DNA from: DASTPP01 sp035762175
GTDB lineage: Bacteria > Myxococcota_A > Polyangia > Polyangiales > Polyangiaceae
Assembly (NCBI GenBank): GCA_035762175.1
Contig: DASTPP010000006.1
Location: forward strand, 1 to 63,965
Reading direction: 5' to 3'
DNA: 63,965 nt
Part shown: piece after piece, positions 51,576 through 61,049 of the stretch
How the letters are laid out: each line of letters begins with the position of its first letter
How positions within the stretch are numbered: position 1 is the stretch's first letter
Made by a program: the position numbers and the translations under genes
The notes under the pieces: generated by a model
What the model saw: the letters and a program-made list of their open reading frames with translations, nothing else
Database searches by the model: none
Told to the model about the DNA's origin: nothing

Positions 51576-53960
51576 TCAGGGCGCTACGCCGCCCGCCCCT
51601 GCCGCGCCGCCTGCCCCCGCCGCGCCGCCCGCGCCGCCGGCGCTCGGGCACGCCGTGAGGCCCGCCACCCAGTTCTCGAGCAGCGCCGCGCCGTCGGCGT
51701 CGACGACGTCGGAGGCGAGCGGGGGCATTCGGTTGGCGTCGAGCAGGCGGGGGCGCAACACCAAGGCCGAGGTCGAAGGCGAGCCCGGATCGATGATCTG
51801 CGCGTCCGCGACGCCGAGGTCGCCGTTCTGCGTGGGGGCCCCGCAGGCCTTCATCTCGCCGAGCGGGGTCGTGAAGCGTAGATCAAGGGCCCCGCCCGAG
51901 CTGTCGGGCCGGTGGCAGTTGGCGCAGTTGGCGTGCAAGTACGCGCGGGCCCGCCCCTCGATCGGGCCCGCGCCCCGGGGGTCGGGCAGCGCCGGCAGCG
52001 CCGAGGGCGCGCCGAGCGGGGCGTCGAACATGCCCATCTGCTCGAGCACCGCGAGCTGGTTGCCCCGGTGGCCGTTCGGGTACGTAAAGTCGCCGTTGAG
52101 CTGCGCGATCTCGAGCCCAAGCGTGCGGCCGGCCGCCACGGTGTGGCAACTCAGGCAATCAGAGCGGCTCGGAAAGTACCAGTCGCCGCCGCCGGCGAGC
52201 GGCTTGACCTTGCTCGAGGGCAAGAGCGTCGCGTCGCTCTCGTCGTCGGCCCACTCGTAGCTGTAGCCGGCCCAATCTTCGTCGTGGCGCACCATGAGCC
52301 GGGTCTCGACCCGCTTGCCCCCGACCTTGAAGGTCTTGACGATCACGCTGCCGACCGGCAGGTCGAGGTCGCCGTCGGGCCCGACCGTGATGGCGCTGCC
52401 GTCCGGTATGGCGAAGGCGCGCTCCTTGTCGGCGCCGTCGCTCCAAAGTTCGCTCTGGACGCCGAAGGGCACGAGCCCCGCGGCGGGCAGCTTCGGGTCA
52501 CCCGCGTCGGCGCAACCGGTCAGCGAGAGCTTGGCCGGCAGGGGCGAAGGCGGCGCGGGGGCGCCCGAGGGCACGAGCTTGTAGACGTTGCCGACGATCG
52601 AGACCGCGTAGACCTCGCCCGCGGCGTCCTCGTTGAAGGCGACCCAGCTGGCCGTGGCGACGTTCAGATCGTTCGCCTTGAGCGCGCCGGTCGCGTCGGG
52701 CTGGAGCGCCCAGGTGCGGCCGCTCGTGAAGTCGCCGAAGATGTACGCCCCCACCAACTCGGGGATGGCCGACCCGCGGTAGACGACGCCGCCGGTGATC
52801 GACTTGCCGACGGCGTGATCGTACTCCCACACCGGGTCGACGAAGCCCTCGGTCGGGCAGCCCGTGGGGGGTATGGAACAATGAAACCCCTCGCGGTAGC
52901 GCCACCCGTAGTTGCCGCCCGCCTTGATCTTGGCGTCGACCTCTTCGTAGCGGGCCTGCCCCACGTCGCCCACCCAGAGCTCGCCCGTCGCGCGGTCGAC
53001 GCTGAAGCGGAAGGGGTTGCGAAAGCCGTACGCGAACGCGGCCGGCTCGCCCTCGTCGGCCGAGAAGGGGTTGCCGGGCGGGATGCCGTAGAGCTTGCCT
53101 TGCGGCGCCCCGGGCGGGGGCTTATCGACGTCGATGCGCAAGATCTTCGAGAAGAACGTGAACTTGTTCTGCCCGTACAAGAGCGGGTCGTTGCCCGAGC
53201 CGCCGTCGCCGAAGCTCAGGTAGAGAAGCCCGTCGGTGCCGAAGTGCGCGTCGCCGCCGTTGTGGTTCTGAAAGGGCTGGTCGAAGGGCCCGAGAATCTC
53301 GGTGTAGGTGCTGTCGGCGAAGGTCAGGCCCCCGTCCTCGCTCTTCATGCGGGCGACGACCGACGCCATCTTGCTCTGGGTGGCGGGGTTGTAGACCGTG
53401 TACGAAAGGTACACGTACCCGTTCTGGGCAAACTTCGGGTGAAAGGCCATGCCGAGCAGGCCGCCCTCGCCGAGGGTCAATACCTGCCGCGGTATCTTGA
53501 GCGCGGTGGTCTTGTTGGCGTTGGCCGCGTTCTCCTTGGGGAAGGTGACGACGGTGCCGTCGCGCTGCGCCACCCAGAAGCGCTCGGGGTGGCCGGGCGC
53601 CTGCGCGATCAGCATGGGCAAGGCGAGGCTGAGGGCCCCGGTCGGGCCGCCGTAGACGAGTTGCCACTTGGCGGGCACCGACGAGGGCTGGCGATCGAAG
53701 GCGAGGCAGGTCGCGTTCGTGGGGCGCGCCGGCGGCGGCGCCGGGGGGCCGCCCGCGCCGCCCAGGCCGGCCTCGCCCCCGCCCTGCCCCGCCTGACCGC
53801 CCGCCGCGGGGCCGCCGCCCCGCCCTGAGGCGCCCGCGCCCCCGAGAAGAATGGGGTCGACGTCGGCCTGGCCCCCGCAGTACGCGAGCAAGCCGAGCAA
53901 GCCGACCGACCCAACCAAGCCCAACGCCCTGCCGGCGAGACGTCGTCGCGCGTACATCAT
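51576..53960 (-). CDS. PQQ-type sugar dehydrogenase lipoprotein with C-terminal c-type cytochrome
   Basis: ATG 53960 begins a lipoprotein signal (lipobox LLAYC) followed by a Gly/Ala-rich linker. Residues about 100-420 form a six-bladed glucose/sorbosone dehydrogenase (GSDH) propeller: EGGLLGMAFHPKFAQNGYVY, NHNGGDAHFGTDGLLYLSFG, FAYGFRNPFRFSVDRATGEL, WVGDVGQARYEEVDAKIKAG. The C-terminal ~300 residues carry haem motifs CLSCH near 603 and CANCH near 680. It could oxidise a sugar or alcohol with PQQ and pass electrons to its own haems at the outer surface. A Gly/Ala-rich tail ends the protein. No PQQ biosynthesis genes are seen in the window. Confidence 0.88.
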   Translation of the reverse strand: MMYARRRLAGRALGLVGSVGLLGLLAYCGGQADVDPILLGGAGASGRGGGPAAGGQAGQGGGEAGLGGAGGPPAPPPARPTNATCLAFDRQPSSVPAKWQLVYGGPTGALSLALPMLIAQAPGHPERFWVAQRDGTVVTFPKENAANANKTTALKIPRQVLTLGEGGLLGMAFHPKFAQNGYVYLSYTVYNPATQSKMASVVARMKSEDGGLTFADSTYTEILGPFDQPFQNHNGGDAHFGTDGLLYLSFGDGGSGNDPLLYGQNKFTFFSKILRIDVDKPPPGAPQGKLYGIPPGNPFSADEGEPAAFAYGFRNPFRFSVDRATGELWVGDVGQARYEEVDAKIKAGGNYGWRYREGFHCSIPPTGCPTEGFVDPVWEYDHAVGKSITGGVVYRGSAIPELVGAYIFGDFTSGRTWALQPDATGALKANDLNVATASWVAFNEDAAGEVYAVSIVGNVYKLVPSGAPAPPSPLPAKLSLTGCADAGDPKLPAAGLVPFGVQSELWSDGADKERAFAIPDGSAITVGPDGDLDLPVGSVIVKTFKVGGKRVETRLMVRHDEDWAGYSYEWADDESDATLLPSSKVKPLAGGGDWYFPSRSDCLSCHTVAAGRTLGLEIAQLNGDFTYPNGHRGNQLAVLEQMGMFDAPLGAPSALPALPDPRGAGPIEGRARAYLHANCANCHRPDSSGGALDLRFTTPLGEMKACGAPTQNGDLGVADAQIIDPGSPSTSALVLRPRLLDANRMPPLASDVVDADGAALLENWVAGLTACPSAGGAGGAAGAGGAAGAGGVAP

Positions 53961-54644
53961 TCGGATCTTCTGCGTAACGCCGCGGGCCGGCCGCCGGCTA
54001 GAATTTTCTCCCGGTTGTGCTTTCGGCCCGCTGGGGGGCGACCACCGCGAGCGAGGGCCGCACCCTCGGCGAGGGAAGGTCACGCCGGGTCTTGACGGAA
54101 ATGGGCATGGAGCTACCCTCGCTCCGACCGATATTGCCCGCGCCCCCCGCGAGGCCCGCCATGCGCTTCTTTCGCTAGACGCCGCCCGATCACCCCCTGA
54201 CGCGATCTCCGTCGCGTCGCGAAGGGTCTTTGGGGCACCCGACCGGTGCTCGATCGCTGGGCGTGGGGCGAAAACGCGGCGCAAGCGCAGCGTTCTCGCT
54301 CCCCGCGAAGCGAGCGGGCGCCGGCCGAGGCGAGCGACGTCGGTGAGGCGAAGGCCGGTTCGAACCTGCCCTTCGCCGCACCCGCGATCGCGCGCCGGAG
54401 GGCGCCCCGAAGCCCGCGACGAGCGAGATCGCTCGAACGCCCGAGATGTCCCTTTTTCAAGGTTTCCGGGCGGCGCGGGGGTGGTGGCGCGCGGAGGCGG
54501 CGGCACGCCCGCGGGGCGGGCGCGCGCCGGCCGATGGACGTCGCGGCGAGCGGCGCCCGGGCCGGCCGCGCTCGCGTTGACCCGAGGGCGCGGCGCCGGC
54601 TCGTCCGCGCGCCGCCGCCCGGCCGCGCCGCGAGGCGTCGGCTC
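53961..54644. other. divergent intergenic region
   Basis: Nearly 700 bp separate the PQQ-dehydrogenase start and the start of the 1034-residue orphan. The frame of the orphan stays open upstream to 54246 but is Arg-rich, and I judge it non-coding. I see no promoter match strong enough to report and no RNA gene. Confidence 0.4.
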
Positions 54645-57600
54645 ATGGCATTTTATCTCGTTGAATCCGGCGAAGCGGCGGCACCGCGCTCCTTCGCGCC
54701 TTTCCTTCAAGCGCTCGAGAGCGCGCGCCGCGCCGAAGCCGCGTGCGCCTCGCTCACGGCATCGCGCGCGCAGACGATCGGCTTCGTGCACGCCATCGCC
54801 CTGCGCGCCGAGATCTTCCGCCGGGCCGACCTGCCCCCGCCGGGGGTCGAGCCCGCACCGCCCTACGACGAGGCGACGCTCGGGCGCTTCGCCGCGTCGC
54901 TCGGCGTCGATCTCTTTCGCCCCTGCGCCGACGGGTCGCCGCCGAGGGCGGGCGAGCGGCTGCTGCATCACCTGCGCCGGCCGCCCCCCTTCGCCCTGCC
55001 CTTGCGCTTGCTCGAGGCGCTGGCGCTCGGCTGCTTCGAGCGCTCGAAGCCGCTCGCCGATCGGCACGCGCTGCGCGTCGCGCTCGCCCTCGCGCCCCAC
55101 GCCGAGGCGCGCACCCTCTTGGAGGGACGCCCGCGCGACTGGCCGCTGCGCGCGTGCGGCGAGGGCCTTCTGCGCCGGGGCGTCGACGAGTCGCCCGGGT
55201 GGGTGGGCATCTTTCTGGGCCGCCTCGACACGCCCGACGACGCCTCGATCTACGAGCCGTCGGCGCCCCTCGCCCGCGCGCTCTTCGAGCGCGGCGGCAC
55301 GTGGTGGCCGGCGGCCGAGCGGGTGCTCGGTGCCCTCACCGGCCCAGAGCGCGACGAGGCCCTCGGCGCCCGCGCCGTGGCCCTCTACCTGCCCGCGGGC
55401 GCCGGCGCCGTGATCGCTGCCCTCCGGGCCGTGCCCGCCGGCCCCGCGCGAGAGCGCGCCCTGATCATGCTCGCGCGCCGGGCGGCCGATCGTCGCCGCC
55501 CCCACGACGTCTGCTTCTTCGCGGGGCTCGCCGCCCAGGCCTCGGGGCGGGCCGCGCTCGTGGCGGCGGCGGCCTTGGGCGAGGCGGGCGAGCGGCTCGA
55601 AGCGCGGCGCTGGCTTGCCCGCGTGAAGGGGGCTCACCTCGCGCCCTGGGTCGAGCTCGAACGCACCCGGCTCGATCTCGATGCGGGCCTGCCCGCCCGC
55701 GCGGCCGCGCGCCTCGCGGCCCTGCCGCGCGCCTTGCTCTGCCCCTCGCGCGAGCCCGCCCCCTGGCTGGGCGCGCCCGACGTGCCGGGGCGCCCCGCGG
55801 CGGGCTTCGCCGCCGAGGCCTTGGCGCTCAGGCTCGAGCTCGTGGTGCGCCGGGGCCGGGGGGCGATGCCGCTCGCGCTCAAGGGCTCCGAGCGGCGCGC
55901 GCTCGCGGGCAACCACGAGGGGCTCGTGCGCCTCTGGCGGCGTGTCCATAGCGCGCTACGCCCCGAAACCGTGGCCGCGGCGGTGGCCGACGCCGGCCGG
56001 GCGCTCGCGCGCGCGCTGACGGCGTCGTGGGTGGCGTACACGGCCGCCGAAGCGTTGCGCACGCTCGACGCCGCGCTCGAAGGCGCCGGTGCGCCGCCCG
56101 GGCTCGAGCCTGCGAGCGTCGGCGCCTGCGCCGGGGGGGCGGAGGCCGGGCAAGCGAGCCCCGAGGCCGCGGTCGACGGGGCGGCGCTCAAGCCGGCCCG
56201 GGCCTTCCTGCTCGGCACGCAGGGCGACCCGGCGGTCTGGCGCGCCTTCCGCGTGCGCGGCGTGCTCGGGGGCCCCGGCGACTGGGCGCGCTGCTGCTAC
56301 GACGAAGGCGTGTCGCTCTCGCCCGCGCGCGAGTCGCACCGCGAGGCGCTCGTGCGGGCGAGCCGCGGCGTGCTGCGCGAGGCGCTGCGGCCCGGGGCCC
56401 GGGCGAGCGCGTCCGTCGTCGCCTCGCGCCTGCGCTGCCTGACCAACCTCGGCGCCGAGCGCGCGGCCGCGTCGCTCGAGCGCGTGCTGCGTGAGGCGCC
56501 CGGCGACGGCGCGCACCTGCGCACGGCCTTCTTGCACCTCTTGCGCCTCTCGCCCGCCCGGGCCGGCACGCTCTTTCTCGAGCGCCCCGGCGTCTTCTAC
56601 GGCGGCGAGTTCGACGCCGACCTCGCCCGGGCCCTCGAGGCCAAGGGAGTCTTCGAGCCCCGCAGCGCCGACGCCTGGGTCGCGCTCGCCGCGAGCATCG
56701 CCCGGCACTCGGGCGAGGGGCGCGCGCCGCTCGCCTGGCTCGCCGCCTTCGGGCCGCTCTGGCTGAAGCGCTTCGGCCGCCCGCCCGGCGTGACGAGCTT
56801 GCGGGCGCTGGCGGCCGCGCTCTTGATGGTGCCGATGACGCCCGCCGAGGCGCTCGCCCACCTCGAGGCGCAGCGCGAGCGCATCGTCAGCCGCCCGCCG
56901 GGCGAGTTCTTCGACGCGCTCACGACCGACCCGCTGGCGCTCTCGACCCTGCGCGCGCTCGCCCCCGCCGACGACGGCAGCGGCGGGCCGTGCTGGGACG
57001 AGCGCCGCTGGCGCGCCCTGCTCGACCGACTGCGCGAGCTGCCCCTGCGCGTCGACGAGGCGCCCGTCCGGCGCCTCGCCCGCGCCCTCGCGCCGAGGGC
57101 CGAGGGGTCCGCGCTCGTCGACGCCTTGCTCGAGGGCCGCTGCCCGGTGCCGGGGGGCCCCTGGCCGCTCGGCGGCGGCGGGGGCGACAGCCTGCGCTAC
57201 CTCGACAAGCGCCGCGACGTGCTCGCCTTCTTGCGCCTCGCCGACTGCGTCATGTGCTGCTTTCACAGCGCGGGCGGCGCCTACGGCGACCCGGCCGCGA
57301 GCCGCGTGGGCAACTACCGCTGGGTGCTCGCCCTCTGGTGCGACCCACTCTCGTTCTGCTTCCACGTCACGCGCGGCTGCGGCGGTGAGGGCCCGCCCGT
57401 CGGCTTCGTCTTCGGGTCCTTCGGCCTCTCGGGTAGCGCGCCCGTGCTCTTGCTCAACGGCGTCTACCTGCGCCGCCAGGACGAGCAGGCGCGCGCCGAC
57501 GTGCTCGCCTGCATCGAGGCGAACTTCGCCCGGCCCCTCGGCGTCGCCGCCGTCGCGGTCGGCAACCGCTACGGCGGGCGGGGCCCCCTGCCCCGGGGCT

Positions 57601-57749
57601 ACGCCCCGACGCCGCGCTCGACCCTGCGCCTGCGGGCGCTGCAAGACTACGCCGGCACGCCCGTCACCTCGGTCTACGACGACATCTCGAACGTGACCAA
57701 CGCGACCTTCACCACCGAGGCGCACATCTGCTGGAAGAACCTCCGCTGA
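54645..57749 (+). CDS. large orphan protein, 1034 aa
   Basis: From ATG 54645 (MAFYLVESGEAAAPRSFAPF) the protein is cytosolic by appearance. It is built mainly of Ala/Leu/Arg-rich helices over ~800 residues (AFLHLLRLSPARAGTLFLER, SIARHSGEGRAPLAWLAAFG), perhaps HEAT/TPR-like. The last ~220 residues differ. They open with YLDKRRDVLAFLRLADCVMC, contain CCFHSAGGAYGD, a strand-rich core (GNYRWVLALWCDPLSFCFHV, GFVFGSFGLSGSAPVLLLNG) and end DISNVTNATFTTEAHICWKN. This C-terminal domain looks conserved and possibly catalytic, with several Cys and His. I recognise no family. It is a single gene; downstream is a hydrolase scrap. Confidence 0.75.
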   Translation: MAFYLVESGEAAAPRSFAPFLQALESARRAEAACASLTASRAQTIGFVHAIALRAEIFRRADLPPPGVEPAPPYDEATLGRFAASLGVDLFRPCADGSPPRAGERLLHHLRRPPPFALPLRLLEALALGCFERSKPLADRHALRVALALAPHAEARTLLEGRPRDWPLRACGEGLLRRGVDESPGWVGIFLGRLDTPDDASIYEPSAPLARALFERGGTWWPAAERVLGALTGPERDEALGARAVALYLPAGAGAVIAALRAVPAGPARERALIMLARRAADRRRPHDVCFFAGLAAQASGRAALVAAAALGEAGERLEARRWLARVKGAHLAPWVELERTRLDLDAGLPARAAARLAALPRALLCPSREPAPWLGAPDVPGRPAAGFAAEALALRLELVVRRGRGAMPLALKGSERRALAGNHEGLVRLWRRVHSALRPETVAAAVADAGRALARALTASWVAYTAAEALRTLDAALEGAGAPPGLEPASVGACAGGAEAGQASPEAAVDGAALKPARAFLLGTQGDPAVWRAFRVRGVLGGPGDWARCCYDEGVSLSPARESHREALVRASRGVLREALRPGARASASVVASRLRCLTNLGAERAAASLERVLREAPGDGAHLRTAFLHLLRLSPARAGTLFLERPGVFYGGEFDADLARALEAKGVFEPRSADAWVALAASIARHSGEGRAPLAWLAAFGPLWLKRFGRPPGVTSLRALAAALLMVPMTPAEALAHLEAQRERIVSRPPGEFFDALTTDPLALSTLRALAPADDGSGGPCWDERRWRALLDRLRELPLRVDEAPVRRLARALAPRAEGSALVDALLEGRCPVPGGPWPLGGGGGDSLRYLDKRRDVLAFLRLADCVMCCFHSAGGAYGDPAASRVGNYRWVLALWCDPLSFCFHVTRGCGGEGPPVGFVFGSFGLSGSAPVLLLNGVYLRRQDEQARADVLACIEANFARPLGVAAVAVGNRYGGRGPLPRGYAPTPRSTLRLRALQDYAGTPVTSVYDDISNVTNATFTTEAHICWKNLR

Positions 57750-57752
57750 GGC

Positions 57753-57869
57753 TCAGAGCCCCCCGCGCAGCGCCTCGCCCACCTCGCGCGCGACCGCCTC
57801 GGTCGCTTCGAGCGCCGCGGGGCTCACGCCGCCCATCATCAAGAAGCCGTGCAGCATCGTGCCGACCGA
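57753..57869 (-). pseudogene. alpha/beta-hydrolase C-terminal scrap
   Basis: The last ~38 codons read VGTMLHGFLMMGGVSPAALE then ATEAVAREVGEALRGGL, the end of acetyl-esterase/lipase-like hydrolases in which the catalytic His lies in the HGF motif. Nothing of the remaining ~280 residues is found; the frame upstream runs into the AsnC gene. Remnant only. Confidence 0.55.
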
Positions 57870-57919
57870 CCGGTGCCGCGCCGCGACACCGCTCGACCGT
57901 CGCGGCCGAGCGCGCCCCC

Positions 57920-58405
57920 TCAGCCGCGGCGCGACTCGCGCGCGGCCGGGGCCGCCGGCAGCGGCAGCTCGCCCGTCTCTTTCACGGTCGAGAGCACCAC
58001 CGTCGTGCGCGTGCTCTGAATGTTCGGGATGGTGCCGATGCGCTCTTTCAAGAGGCGGCTCAGCGCCCCCGTGTCGGCCACCCGCACCTTGATGACGTAG
58101 CAGTCTTCGCCCGCCACGTCGTGCACCTCGAGCACCTCGGACAGCTCGGCGAGCCGCTGGCCCACGCTCGCGTCGGCGCACCCGCCCACGGTACGGATCG
58201 AGATGAACGCGAGCAGCCCCAGGCCGAGCCGCACCGGGTCGATGTGCGCGCCGTAGCCCGTGATCACCCCACTCTCTTCGAGCTTACGGATGCGCTCGTA
58301 CACCGCGCTCGGGGCCATGCCCACCTGCCGCGCGACCTCGGCGTTGGCCAGCCGGGCGTCGCGCTGCAACAGCCGCAAGATGGCAAGATCGATGGCGTCG
58401 AACAT
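57920..58405 (-). CDS. Lrp/AsnC-family transcriptional regulator
   Basis: The 161-residue protein (ATG 58405) has the AsnC-type HTH (MFDAIDLAILRLLQRDARLA, VARQVGMAPSAVYERIRKLE, SGVITGYGAHIDP) and a C-terminal RAM ligand-binding domain (VLEVHDVAGEDCYVIKVRVA, GTIPNIQSTRTTVVLSTVKE). These regulators sense amino acids as octamers. It is followed by the hydrolase scrap, and the gluconokinase-fusion gene lies upstream on the same strand with a 176-bp gap. Its target is unclear. Confidence 0.9.
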   Translation of the reverse strand: MFDAIDLAILRLLQRDARLANAEVARQVGMAPSAVYERIRKLEESGVITGYGAHIDPVRLGLGLLAFISIRTVGGCADASVGQRLAELSEVLEVHDVAGEDCYVIKVRVADTGALSRLLKERIGTIPNIQSTRTTVVLSTVKETGELPLPAAPAARESRRG

Positions 58406-58581
58406 GCGCCAATCTTTGGCCAAAATCGAAAAATCGTCAAGAAGCAGCCTGAATCACCGAGCAAAGCGCAGCAAACGAGGTCGTACGCCGAAGATTCTAC
58501 GACCCAGACCGTCGCCCCCCCCGGCCGGCCCCTGCGACGATCGTTCGCGGGGGGCCGCCCCGGGGCGGGGCATCGGCCCAC

Positions 58582-59580
58582 TCACCCTTCGTCGCGCCAA
58601 GTCTCGACGCGGTGGCCGTCCGCCTCAAGCCGCACGTAGTAGAGCTCGTCGAAGCCCTCGGCCGGGGCCGGCAGGCGCAGCCGCCCGAGCGCGCCGCGCA
58701 CGGCCGCGTCGGGCACGCGGCGGGCGGGGGGGCGGCCGGCGTTGCGCGCGAGGCAGTCGGCGAGGCGCGAGGCGAAGTAGTACCCGACGACGCGAAAGCC
58801 CCGGGCCCGCGCCGGCGCGACGTAGCGCGCCCGGTCTTCGGGCGTCAGGTTGGTGTTGTCGACCACGAAGGGCTGGCCGCCCTCGAGGCAGGCGCCGAGC
58901 AGGAGGCGCTCGCGGTGGCGCGTGCGCAGCATGTCGAGGTTGATGCGCACGTGCGTGTCGTAAAAGCGCGCGGCGTAAAACGAGCTCTTGCCGCTCGCCT
59001 GCGCGCCGCAGAAGATCACCGCCTCGGGCCGGTCGCCCCCCGGCGCACGGGGCGCGGGGGCGCCGAAGGCGCGCGCGAGTTCGGCCGCGAGCTCGCCCGG
59101 CGGCCGGGTCGCGTCGAGCGTGAGCGCGCCCTCGCCCTCGGGCTCCTCGAGCGCCTCGAGTTGGCTGTCGAGCAGCGCCGCCGGGAAGAAGTGCCCCGCC
59201 CGCTCGGCGAGCCGCCGCCGCAGCGTCTCGGGCGGCGCCTTCAGGTAGGCGAACGCGACGCCCGGCACGCCGAGCCGCGCGCGGTGCGAGCGCCGGAGCG
59301 CCGAGCAGGCGAGCACGCCCCCGCGCCCCGCGGCCACCATCGCCTCGAGCTCCCCCCGCAGCGCCTCGAGCCAGGGCCCGCGGTCGGCCTCGTCGAGCGG
59401 CGCCCCCGTCGCCATCTTCGCCACGTTCGCGGGCGGGTGCAGCGCGTCGGCGTCGACGAAGCGGACGCCGAGCTCGGCCGCCAAGAGCCCGCCCACCGTC
59501 GTCTTGCCCGAGCCGCTCGGCCCCATCACCACGACGACCGGCGCCCTGCCGCCCGCGCCGAACCCACCGCCCAACGCCAT
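58582..59580 (-). CDS. gluconokinase fused to a polynucleotide-kinase-like P-loop domain
   Basis: Residues 1-175 match GntK gluconokinases: Walker A VVMGPSGSGKTTVGGLLAAE, DADALHPPANVAKMATG, PLDEADRGPWLEAL, CSALRRSHRARLG and the lid AERAGHFFPAALLDSQLEAL. Residues about 185-332 form a second kinase of the AAA_33/T4-PNK type: Walker A FCGAQASGKSSFYAARFYD, RINLDMLRTRHRE (DxxR), FVVDNTNLTPEDRARYVAPA. GntK proteins are normally single-domain (~175 aa). The first half should phosphorylate gluconate; the second typically acts on RNA/DNA 5' ends or small molecules. ATG 59580. Both P-loops look intact. This fusion is unusual. Confidence 0.85.
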   Translation of the reverse strand: MALGGGFGAGGRAPVVVVMGPSGSGKTTVGGLLAAELGVRFVDADALHPPANVAKMATGAPLDEADRGPWLEALRGELEAMVAAGRGGVLACSALRRSHRARLGVPGVAFAYLKAPPETLRRRLAERAGHFFPAALLDSQLEALEEPEGEGALTLDATRPPGELAAELARAFGAPAPRAPGGDRPEAVIFCGAQASGKSSFYAARFYDTHVRINLDMLRTRHRERLLLGACLEGGQPFVVDNTNLTPEDRARYVAPARARGFRVVGYYFASRLADCLARNAGRPPARRVPDAAVRGALGRLRLPAPAEGFDELYYVRLEADGHRVETWRDEG

Positions 59581-59741
59581 ACCCGAGCCTACCGCGTTCC
59601 CGCGCCCTCGGCCCCCGGGCGCCGCGCGGTCACCGGGGCGCCTCGCGCCGACCGCCCCTCGCACCATGTCGGCCGGCCACGCCGATCGCTCCGCCGACGC
59701 CGGCGGCGGCAGGCGCTGGCCGGCGGCACGAAATATTGGGT

Positions 59742-60671
59742 ATGTTCGCGCCCCCGGCGCGCACCATGCTCCCCCGCCTCCCCCCGTCGCTGCTCCGCAC
59801 CCTCGTCACGCCCCACGGCTCGCTCTCGCGCGGCGTGCCCGTCCGCACCTTGGCCTTCGGCGCCATCGCGACCGCCGTCTGGATCATGCACCGCCGGGGC
59901 CTGAAGATCCACCTGCCGCTCGGCCTGCACGAGGTCGCAGGCTTCCTCATCGCGTTGATCCTCGCGTTTCGCACGAACACCGCCTACGCCCGCTTCTGGG
60001 AGGGGCGCACGCTCTGGGGCGGCATCGTCAACGCGAGCCGCAACCTCTCGCGCGCGGTGACGCGCTACGCCGGCCTCACGCCCGACGAAGAGCGCGCCTT
60101 CACCGCCTGGGTCGTCGCCTTCGCGCACGCCACCCGCCGCTCGCTGCGCGCCCAGACCGACGCGCCCGAGATCGACCGGCTGCTGCCCGAGGGCGACCGC
60201 GAGCCCTTCGCCGCCGCGCGCCACCGCCCGCTCTACATCGCGGGCCGCATCTCCGAGCGCATCGCCGGCCTCGCGCGCGAGGGCCGACTGAACCCGATGA
60301 TGCAGGCGCACGCCGAGGCGCAGCTCGCCTCGCTGGTCGACTTCTTGGGCGGCAGCGAGCGCATCGAGCGGACGCCCACGCCGGCCGGCTACGTCCTCCT
60401 GCTCGAGCGCGCCATCGCCTTTTACCTGGCGACCGTGCCCTTCGCCATCGTCGACCCGCTCGGCGCCTACGTCGTGCCCGTCACGATGATGGTGGCCTAT
60501 CTCGTCTTGATGATCGAAGGGCTCGGCCGCGAGCTCGACAACCCCTTCGGCCACGAGCCGAACGATTTGCCGCTCTCGCGCATCTGCTCGAAGATCGAGC
60601 TCGACCTGCTCGGGTCGTCGCCCGAAGAGCTCTTGCGCCCGAAGCGCGGCTGGGGCGTCTACGACGATTGA
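59742..60671 (+). CDS. bestrophin-family anion channel
   Basis: The 309-residue protein has the bacterial bestrophin/UPF0187 layout: N-terminal helices (RTLAFGAIATAVWIMHRRGL, HEVAGFLIALILAFRTNTAY), the conserved ARFWEGRTLWGGIVNASRNL, a middle helical region and a second membrane pair (AIAFYLATVPFAIVDPLGAY, VTMMVAYLVLMIEGLGREL). The signature DNPFGHEPNDLPLSRIC follows. Bacterial homologues form pentameric chloride or cation channels. ATG 59742 is used; ATG 59766 (MLPRLPPSLLRTL) is equally possible, as neither has a ribosome site. The AT-rich AAATATTGGGT just before 59742 may be a promoter -10. Single gene. Confidence 0.85.
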   Translation: MFAPPARTMLPRLPPSLLRTLVTPHGSLSRGVPVRTLAFGAIATAVWIMHRRGLKIHLPLGLHEVAGFLIALILAFRTNTAYARFWEGRTLWGGIVNASRNLSRAVTRYAGLTPDEERAFTAWVVAFAHATRRSLRAQTDAPEIDRLLPEGDREPFAAARHRPLYIAGRISERIAGLAREGRLNPMMQAHAEAQLASLVDFLGGSERIERTPTPAGYVLLLERAIAFYLATVPFAIVDPLGAYVVPVTMMVAYLVLMIEGLGRELDNPFGHEPNDLPLSRICSKIELDLLGSSPEELLRPKRGWGVYDD

Positions 60672-61049
60672 GCGTGGCAAAGCGGCTGGGCCCGGGCTCT
60701 CACCCGCCGTGTTAAGCCCCCCCTTCGAACCAGTTCGCCTCGCGACAAAACGCCCCGGTGTGTCAGGTCCGAGCACCCCTACTGTGCTCGAGCGTCATGT
60801 TCATGCGGGTTTTGCCCCCCAAACGCTGGCTCTGGCCTTGCAGAACCACCATTTGTGGAGGTCCTGTCCGTTTCCGAGGGCGCGCCTTTCGCGCCGGGTC
60901 CCACCCCGGGGGTGGGTGCGCGGCGCCGACCCGGGCTCGGGGTCGCTACGCGAAACGATCGTGCGACCCAGTTCAACGCCCTCTCGGCGACCGCGGCCCC
61001 CACAGAGCCGACGCTGCCGACGCCAATCTGCCACCCCGCGGTAAAGAAG

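Noticed and set aside
54246..54644. N-terminal extension of the large orphan protein
   Set aside because: The 133 extra codons are Arg-rich and low in hydrophobic residues, unlike the rest; ATG 54645 starts normal sequence.
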